DNA from: Diadema setosum
Lineage: Eukaryota > Echinodermata > Echinoidea > Diadematoida > Diadematidae
Length of the DNA: 64,000 bases
Assembly: GCF_964275005.1 (NCBI RefSeq)
Contig: NC_092699.1
Location: 19,520,901-19,584,900 of the forward strand
Reading direction: 5' to 3'
Shown: piece after piece, positions 60,301 through 64,000 of the stretch
How the letters are laid out: every line of letters starts with the position of its first letter
Numbering within the stretch: the first letter of the stretch is position 1
The notes under the pieces: model-generated
The model's input: only the letters and a program-made list of their open reading frames with translations
Databases searched by the model: none
What the model was told of the DNA's origin: nothing
Position numbers and translations under genes: made by a program

Positions 60301-63300
60301 TCATGATTTTCAGCACAAAATGTGATTTAAGGGACTCACTTCTTTTTAAAGGAAAGTGACAATTTGTGAGGAAGTTCCTGTTTCTGAGAGATTTGAAAAA
60401 ATTAATGATGTTGCATGAGGAGATATGGGATGTTTTCATGGTTTGTAAGGAATTTACAGTATAGGTTAATGTGCACTATTGTGGATTATTTCTATATTTT
60501 GGTTAAATATCTGATATGAATGTTATCTGGTATTATTGACCAGGTTTGATCCCCCAGGTCAGATGTCAGCAGGAATGAGCTGTGAAATGATGGTATCCTT
60601 CAAACCCATGGTAAGCTAAATTGACATTTTATGTGAATTACTTGTTTGTTTTTCTTTTTCACTTCCAATTTCATGTGAACGTATTTGGATAAATGACAGA
60701 CCTAAAATTGAACATTTTCCCCATTACATGCCACCATCCATATTCAACAACAATGTTGACACACTTGTCGGTTAATTTTTGCCATTACACACACATATTA
60801 ACTGTACATGATTGTCATAAACAGAAATAATTTTCAATCAAATAGTATAATCAGCTTTTAACATCATTGTGATTAGGTAAAGAATGGTTTACAGTGACCA
60901 TAGCTATGATCTCTGTATATACTCTTTATGAAGCAAACTCTGTTTTGTTTGGGTATAAGATTTTTGGGTTCCTTTCTGTTTCTTTAAGATAGATAGCATC
61001 TAGTGAACCAGAATAATCACTTGTTAATAGTTGTAGTCATGCCCAATATGAGAGCAAACTATTCTCCAATTCTGAATGAGCGATAACATATTCTCATCCA
61101 TAGAAATACAACACAAAACAAACTACAGTTGTCGTAACATTTTCATTTGGTTTATAAGGGCTTGTTTATGCCCTGAAGAAGAAGCATCATTATCTCTGAT
61201 AGATGACTGGACAGTCTGCTGTATTATATATATTTTGCCCTGATTTTTCTCTTTTTATGCCATAAGCATACATCTGTTCCAGGATTCCTTTGTCAGAGCA
61301 ATCACTGCCTCTGAGGTGTACATTCTTCTGTGTGTGTGTTTTTTTCTTAGATCAATGAAGACCTTGATGGCCAGGTACAGTTCTTGGCTCAAACTGGACC
61401 ATTCCATGTTCCTGTCAAATGCACCACCAAGAAATGTGATGTGAGTTTGGACAACAGCTTTCTTACACTTCATACTGAATGGAGCTGTAGTCATACCTAG
61501 TTTATCCTTGGAGTTAATTAATAACCCTAACTGCACTGGGGGGGGGGGGGGGGGGGGGGGCCTGGGAGGCCCCCCCCCCCCATACTTTTGGCGATTGCAT
61601 CGCGACCGCTGGGAATTTCGGATTCTCGCTTCACGACTTTTCCCTTGAAGTCTTGCGCACATTTTGATACCACATTTGTCCATATCGGACCTACCTAGGG
61701 GGTGTTATGGGCCAATTAGTATGCGCATGTCATTAAAACGGCTAATCGCTGCATATATTTGTGTACAGTTACATACTGTCAATAGACCATGGCTTGCATT
61801 ACTTTATAAATTTTGCTCAGGAATTGGTTTTCCACTTGGTTCATGCTTCTATATTGTTCTGAAATAAATTGGGCAAAGTTTAGAAACAATGATATACATA
61901 AGGAATATAAAACAATAGAAAACATAAGAAATAAAAACAATACAAAACATAACAAAAAAGTTGTTTTTTTCTCTCTTTTTTTTCTCTCTCTGAGGGGGAA
62001 ATTGAGTTTTTATCCACATAGATGATACAAATAACTCTTATCCTTCCACATGATTTACTGGGCACTCTTAGAAAACAATAAAATACATAACAAATGTAAA
62101 CAGTAAAAACAAAAGAATAACAGTGATATTTTCACTTTTTGAGACAAAAAACATGATTCTGTAAAGTTAATTTCAAAAAATGTTTTATGAGTATGGGAAA
62201 TAACTTGTTTGATTTTTCTTATATTTTGCACCCAAAATCACATATAAGCTAATTTTTATTTAAAGAATCATAAATTTACATAAATTTGCATAAATTATAC
62301 TTCAAGTTAACAATATCAGGGACATTAGAATACAGTTGAAAAGTATGGTAGTGCCCATGGGTCCTGTAAAAGGATAATTTTACTTGCAGTTTCATTTTAG
62401 TACGTCATACATTTCAAAAGTGTGCAAAAATTCATAAGTAGTAAATTTGCATATCAATAGTTTATGCAAATCTGCTGTACTCATAAAAATAGATATGAAT
62501 TGATTTATATCACATTTGGGAAACATTATTCTTCATTATTACACAGTTTTCATGTAATTTTGTACTTGTTTAGGCTGAAATTATGAAAATATCCCCCAAA
62601 TGCATAAAATATGCATTATGAATAATTGATTGGCTAATTATGTAAAAAAAATGCATAATTGATTAAAATAAATTACACCATCAGATTCAGCATGTGAAGA
62701 TCTATCAGCATGCAAATTTTCAAGTTTATCGGACATTGCGTTTCCGAGATCAAAATCTCCCCCCCCCCCCCCCAGTATTTTCATGGAGCCAAATAGCCCA
62801 GTACAGTAAGGGTTAATGGTTAGAGAGTAGATGTTATCATTCATAAATCCAGGGGTCACTTCAGTCAATGTTTGTCATATATATAAACCCATTTCATCTT
62901 ATATGATTAGAGGATATGAAAAGGTGTATGATGCAGAGGTCTTAAAATACCTGTGAAAAGCTGTCATATCTTAACCTTATGAAAGTGGTATGGGAACTTC
63001 CCCTCTGTAAATAGATATGTCTGATAAAAACAGTGAAAAGCATCAAATCATAAATTAATATGAACTGGCACATTTGTTGATGTGAAAGGTACAAATAAGG
63101 GAATATTGAGGCAACAGACATGATTACCTATTGACATCAGAAGAATACTGCCATCACTCTATTTTTAGTAACTTTTAAATGTAAATGGATTCAAAATAAG
63201 AATTTTTCCATCTGTACTCAGTATTGACCGTATATTCTCAGATATTACAGTTTTCACAAAGATTGCAGGCTTAGGAAGGGTAATTAGTGTCTGCTTCTAT

Positions 63301-64000
63301 TTTCTGGAATAGCCTAATCAGCTGAACTGAATTTTGCTCACTTAGTGCTAGAGCAGAAATGCAAACATGATCTGCAGTGGATGTACATTTTGAAAGACTA
63401 TTTGAAAGTAATGTGAAGTTGTTAGAAAAAAAAAGGAGTCAATGGAAATATATTGTGAAAAAAAAGATAACAATGATGACGATAATAACAAGGACAATGA
63501 TAGTGATAATGAAGAGGGTAAGGAGGATAGCCTCATCAGTACCATTAGCAGTGATCTCCTTGACGGCCCTGCCTTGCAAAACTATTGCCAGCATTGCACT
63601 GAATCTTAGTGTTTTTCAAGATATGTGATGCCTATTAGGGCAAGTTTCACTGAATATCAAAATCCTTTCTCATGTCCAGCTGTCGAGTGATGTCGATTCT
63701 GTGAATTTTGGCACTCAAGTCATTGGGGAGACTCTAAAGAAGACCATCACACTGACCAATAAAGGAGCCAAGGGGTGCCACTATGAATTCATCAAAACAA
63801 CTGGTAAGGCAGATTATCATGGGTCAGACAGTGCTATATCTATGCTCTTTCTTTTACAGGTCCTGTGCATACATTATATGTTCTGTTGTTCATGTGTATT
63901 TGGAAAAGTGTTATGTTAGTTTGAGACATGACTCTTGGAATTTTGTTCGTTTGCAGGCCTGAATGAGAGGACAATAACATCAGCTGGCACCTCTCTAGGA
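48081..64000 (+). CDS. CFAP74: CFAP74, cilia- and flagella-associated protein (5' half)
   Basis: Fifteen coding exons join in frame: 48081-48364, 48832-48987, 49771-49974, 52257-52430, 53853-53963, 54539-54641, 56025-56182, 56976-57240, 57997-58173, 59176-59352, 60044-60162, 60544-60610, 61351-61440, 63680-63803, and 63957 past the window edge. They encode residues 1-751. Known role: CFAP74 belongs to the central apparatus of motile cilia. Seen here: an acidic Ser/Gln-rich N-terminus (1-95); a Glu/Lys/Arg coiled coil (about 110-430); an acidic linker with DSSDEEDEEG (494-503); an ASH/PapD-like domain (about 597-690) with KRIVLTNIS, QFDPPGQMSAG and MMVSFKP; and a second beginning VNFGTQVIGETLKKTITLTN (from about 704). 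The order matches vertebrate CFAP74, which is about 1,580 residues, so roughly half lies beyond the window. The start is the first ATG after the acceptor. Confidence 0.9.
48832..48987 (+). CDS. CFAP74: CFAP74 coding exon 2 (residues 95-147)
   Basis: Acceptor CTCTTCCAG, donor ACGAG|GTGAGT. It encodes PEESLREKSTK and the first coiled-coil heptads (LRRHLDKLDQQLLDQ). Phase 2 on both sides. Confidence 0.9.
49771..49974 (+). CDS. CFAP74: CFAP74 coding exon 3 (residues 147-215)
   Basis: Acceptor GTTGACCGTAG, donor GCGGA|GTAAGT. Coiled coil: EELQKCRTSLEALTLERD through LDKA. The NSANAYRLDSK segment parallels GNTAAVFRLQAM of human CFAP74. Confidence 0.92.
50916..52030 (+). mobile_element. Helentron-like non-autonomous element with tandem core
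   Basis: The ends carry a 10-bp inverted repeat, GTCCCCGCCG (50916-50925) and CGGCGGGGAC (51991-52000). Inside is a GTGTGTCCG/TCCG microsatellite (about 50960-51028) and then six repeats of about 158 bases. Just past the right inverted repeat is a short hairpin TTACGC-ACC-GCGTAA (52006-52020). Subterminal inverted repeats, a microsatellite, a tandem core and a 3' hairpin are the described layout of Helentron-associated elements, including the 'pearl' elements of bivalves. No coding region. It lies in a CFAP74 intron. The classification is inference. Confidence 0.65.
51042..51985 (+). repeat. Six ~158-bp tandem repeats, each with a DR1 motif
   Basis: Unit starts at TTGCTAC near 51042, 51181, 51340, 51498, 51656 and 51813, with the last partial near 51971. 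Each unit shares ATGCTACTCCTTCGCCATTT, a conserved middle, and TGACCTTTGACC. The first unit is shorter and more diverged and has two copies of the motif. Confidence 0.9.
52257..52430 (+). CDS. CFAP74: CFAP74 coding exon 4 (residues 215-273)
   Basis: Acceptor TTTTGCCAG, donor GAGCA|GTGAGT. Charged coiled coil with GKYLLEEEELQKKEAELEEE. Confidence 0.92.
52526..53112. mobile_element. Diverged inverted-repeat MITE, relative of 9532-10100
   Basis: The right arm read in reverse complement gives ATGTGGATTCAGTGAAAGCA and CATCAGTGA, matching TAGATTGAGTGAAAGCA and CATCAGTGA in the arms of the element at 9532. The left arm retains GCTCATCAGTGAAG and GTTATGA. Ends are near GGGAATCTACCTC and GAGTAAATTCCCC. 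It is older than the sulfatase-intron copy and lies in a CFAP74 intron. Confidence 0.65.
53853..53963 (+). CDS. CFAP74: CFAP74 coding exon 5 (residues 273-310)
   Basis: Acceptor CCACATCCAG, donor GCAAA|GTGAGT. Encodes DHIAALMEHDRKHRQALSAA and SQYLKQSLA, matching AVRFLKKSLG of the vertebrate protein. Confidence 0.92.
54539..54641 (+). CDS. CFAP74: CFAP74 coding exon 6 (residues 310-344)
   Basis: Acceptor ATGATGCCAG, donor AATAGG|GTAAGC. Encodes YRQQEAEEMEREKAHTEKRI and LKLKQDISSNR, like ALKANISASR of vertebrate CFAP74. Confidence 0.92.
55091..55547. mobile_element. hAT-like MITE with 7-bp target duplication
   Basis: The left end reads CATGGCTCGACGCTAAC, and the reverse complement of the right end reads CAGGGCTCGACACTAAC. 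TGTATAG lies directly outside both ends (55084-55090, 55548-55554). The interior repeats GGTGGCCCG in both orientations. CAGGG-type termini point to hAT; the duplication is 7 bp rather than the usual 8. No transposase. It lies in a CFAP74 intron. Confidence 0.8.
56025..56182 (+). CDS. CFAP74: CFAP74 coding exon 7 (residues 345-397)
   Basis: Acceptor GTTCCTTGAAG, donor AGACA|GTGAGT. Encodes ENLRALQARNRYDTRQ and the end of the coiled coil. Confidence 0.9.
56976..57240 (+). CDS. CFAP74: CFAP74 coding exon 8 (residues 397-485)
   Basis: Acceptor TCCTTGCAG, donor ATACTA|GTAAGT. Encodes a basic segment (QMKKRRKLYPHLFEDP) followed by an acidic stretch GGDEEDGPDE. Confidence 0.92.
57997..58173 (+). 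CDS. CFAP74: CFAP74 coding exon 9 (residues 486-544)
   Basis: Acceptor AAATTCCAG, donor TACAAA|GTGAGT, phase 0 on both sides. Acidic cluster DSSDEEDEEGF, then EFEGLWNKQHKAYK. Confidence 0.92.
59176..59352 (+). CDS. CFAP74: CFAP74 coding exon 10 (residues 545-603)
   Basis: Acceptor CATCCTTGCAG, donor TTCAAG|GTGAGT. Encodes a basic linker and GCAFVSKPEVVHFK, the first strand of an ASH-like domain. Confidence 0.92.
60044..60162 (+). CDS. CFAP74: CFAP74 coding exon 11 (residues 604-643)
   Basis: Acceptor ATGTTTCAG, donor GTCCA|GTAAGT. Encodes DFDVGKAYKKRIVLTNISYS, a typical ASH/PapD-like strand pair. Confidence 0.93.
60544..60610 (+). CDS. CFAP74: CFAP74 coding exon 12 (residues 643-665)
   Basis: A 67-base exon: acceptor TATTGACCAG, donor CCCATG|GTAAGC. 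FDPPGQMSAGMSCEMMVSFK is the characteristic 'P-x-G-x-PG ... V-x-F-x-P' pattern of ASH-type domains. Confidence 0.93.
61351..61440 (+). CDS. CFAP74: CFAP74 coding exon 13 (residues 666-695)
   Basis: Acceptor TTTTTTCTTAG, donor TGTGAT|GTGAGT. INEDLDGQVQFLAQTGPFHV closes the first ASH-like domain. Confidence 0.92.
61525..62812. mobile_element. piggyBac-like MITE with poly-G/C tracts
   Basis: The left end CCCTAACTGCACTGGG and the reverse complement of the right end CCCTTACTGTACTGGG form inverted repeats. The outer flanks are ATAA on the left and TTAA on the right (62813-62816), fitting a TTAA target with one change. A 23-G run (61538-61560) follows the left repeat, with a 12-C run just beyond, and a 15-C run lies near the right end (62759-62773). 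The AT-rich interior has no ORF. It lies in the last complete long CFAP74 intron. Confidence 0.65.
63680..63803 (+). CDS. CFAP74: CFAP74 coding exon 14 (residues 696-737)
   Basis: Acceptor TCATGTCCAG, donor ACTG|GTAAGG (phase 1). VNFGTQVIGETLKKTITLTN starts a second ASH-like domain. Confidence 0.92.
63957..64000 (+). CDS. CFAP74: CFAP74 coding exon 15, cut by window edge (from residue 737)
   Basis: Acceptor GTTTGCAG completes a split Gly and reads LNERTITSAGTSLG up to the last base of the window. The exon continues outside. Confidence 0.85.

Larger units (their letters stand above)
48365..61350 (+). other. CFAP74: CFAP74 introns without further recognised genes
   Basis: Introns at 48365-48831, 48988-49770, 53964-54538, 56183-56975, 57241-57996, 58174-59175, 59353-60043, 60163-60543 and 60611-61350 show AT-rich sequence and simple runs only: poly-C near 58674, and a purine-rich stretch at about 56460-56760. 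The remaining introns hold the mobile elements listed separately, plus a 24-base poly-T near 53587. Confidence 0.6.

Overview
This is a nuclear window from an animal, most likely an echinoderm and probably a sea urchin. The reasons are genes split by GT-AG introns, an AT-rich background, many short inverted-repeat and foldback elements, GAACTT-tailed LINE-like ends, and the recurrent 'taggcct' word. The species call is inference. I see no bacterial, organellar or retroviral genes.

Two host genes can be reconstructed exon by exon, and they point away from each other. On the minus strand, 2807-25558 encodes a complete 595-residue arylsulfatase of the ARSB/ARSI/ARSJ group. It has seven coding exons, all splice phases agree, and every expected active-site residue is present. 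On the plus strand, 48081 to the right edge encodes the first 751 residues of CFAP74, a motile-cilium axonemal protein. It has fifteen coding exons: an acidic N-terminus, a long coiled coil, one complete ASH/PapD-like domain and the start of a second. A 5' noncoding exon probably ends at 45694, with imperfect RFX X-box-like sites just upstream.

The roughly 20 kb between the genes, and the larger introns, are full of repeats. In order: an inverted-repeat MITE (9532-10100); two copies of another MITE in sulfatase intron 1 (11878-12266, 17862-18240); LINE-like 3' ends (21270-21545, 23040-23305, 27000-27032, 45200-45266); FLYWCH-like fragments (21060-22003); a foldback element with minisatellite arms (30240-31120); four tandem copies of a ~1.58 kb unit (31413-37702), the last running into an intact hairpin MITE (37571-37912); stacked hairpins (38772-39483); a tRNA-derived SINE (40423-40803); and, inside CFAP74 introns, a Helentron-like element with ~158-bp repeats (50916-52030), a hAT-like MITE (55091-55547) and a piggyBac-like MITE with long poly-G/C tracts (61525-62812).

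The most unusual items are three 25-29 bp near-perfect palindromes (15764, 27095, 27714), each bounded by a perfect 7-bp direct repeat as though inserted as a miniature mobile element; the 1.58 kb array, whose unit boundaries lie inside two other repeat families; and the Helentron-like repeats, which place seven copies of a DR1 nuclear-receptor half-site pair inside a CFAP74 intron. The two genes have no evident shared function. The sulfatase would act in the secretory or lysosomal route on sulfated glycans, and CFAP74 acts in the ciliary central apparatus.
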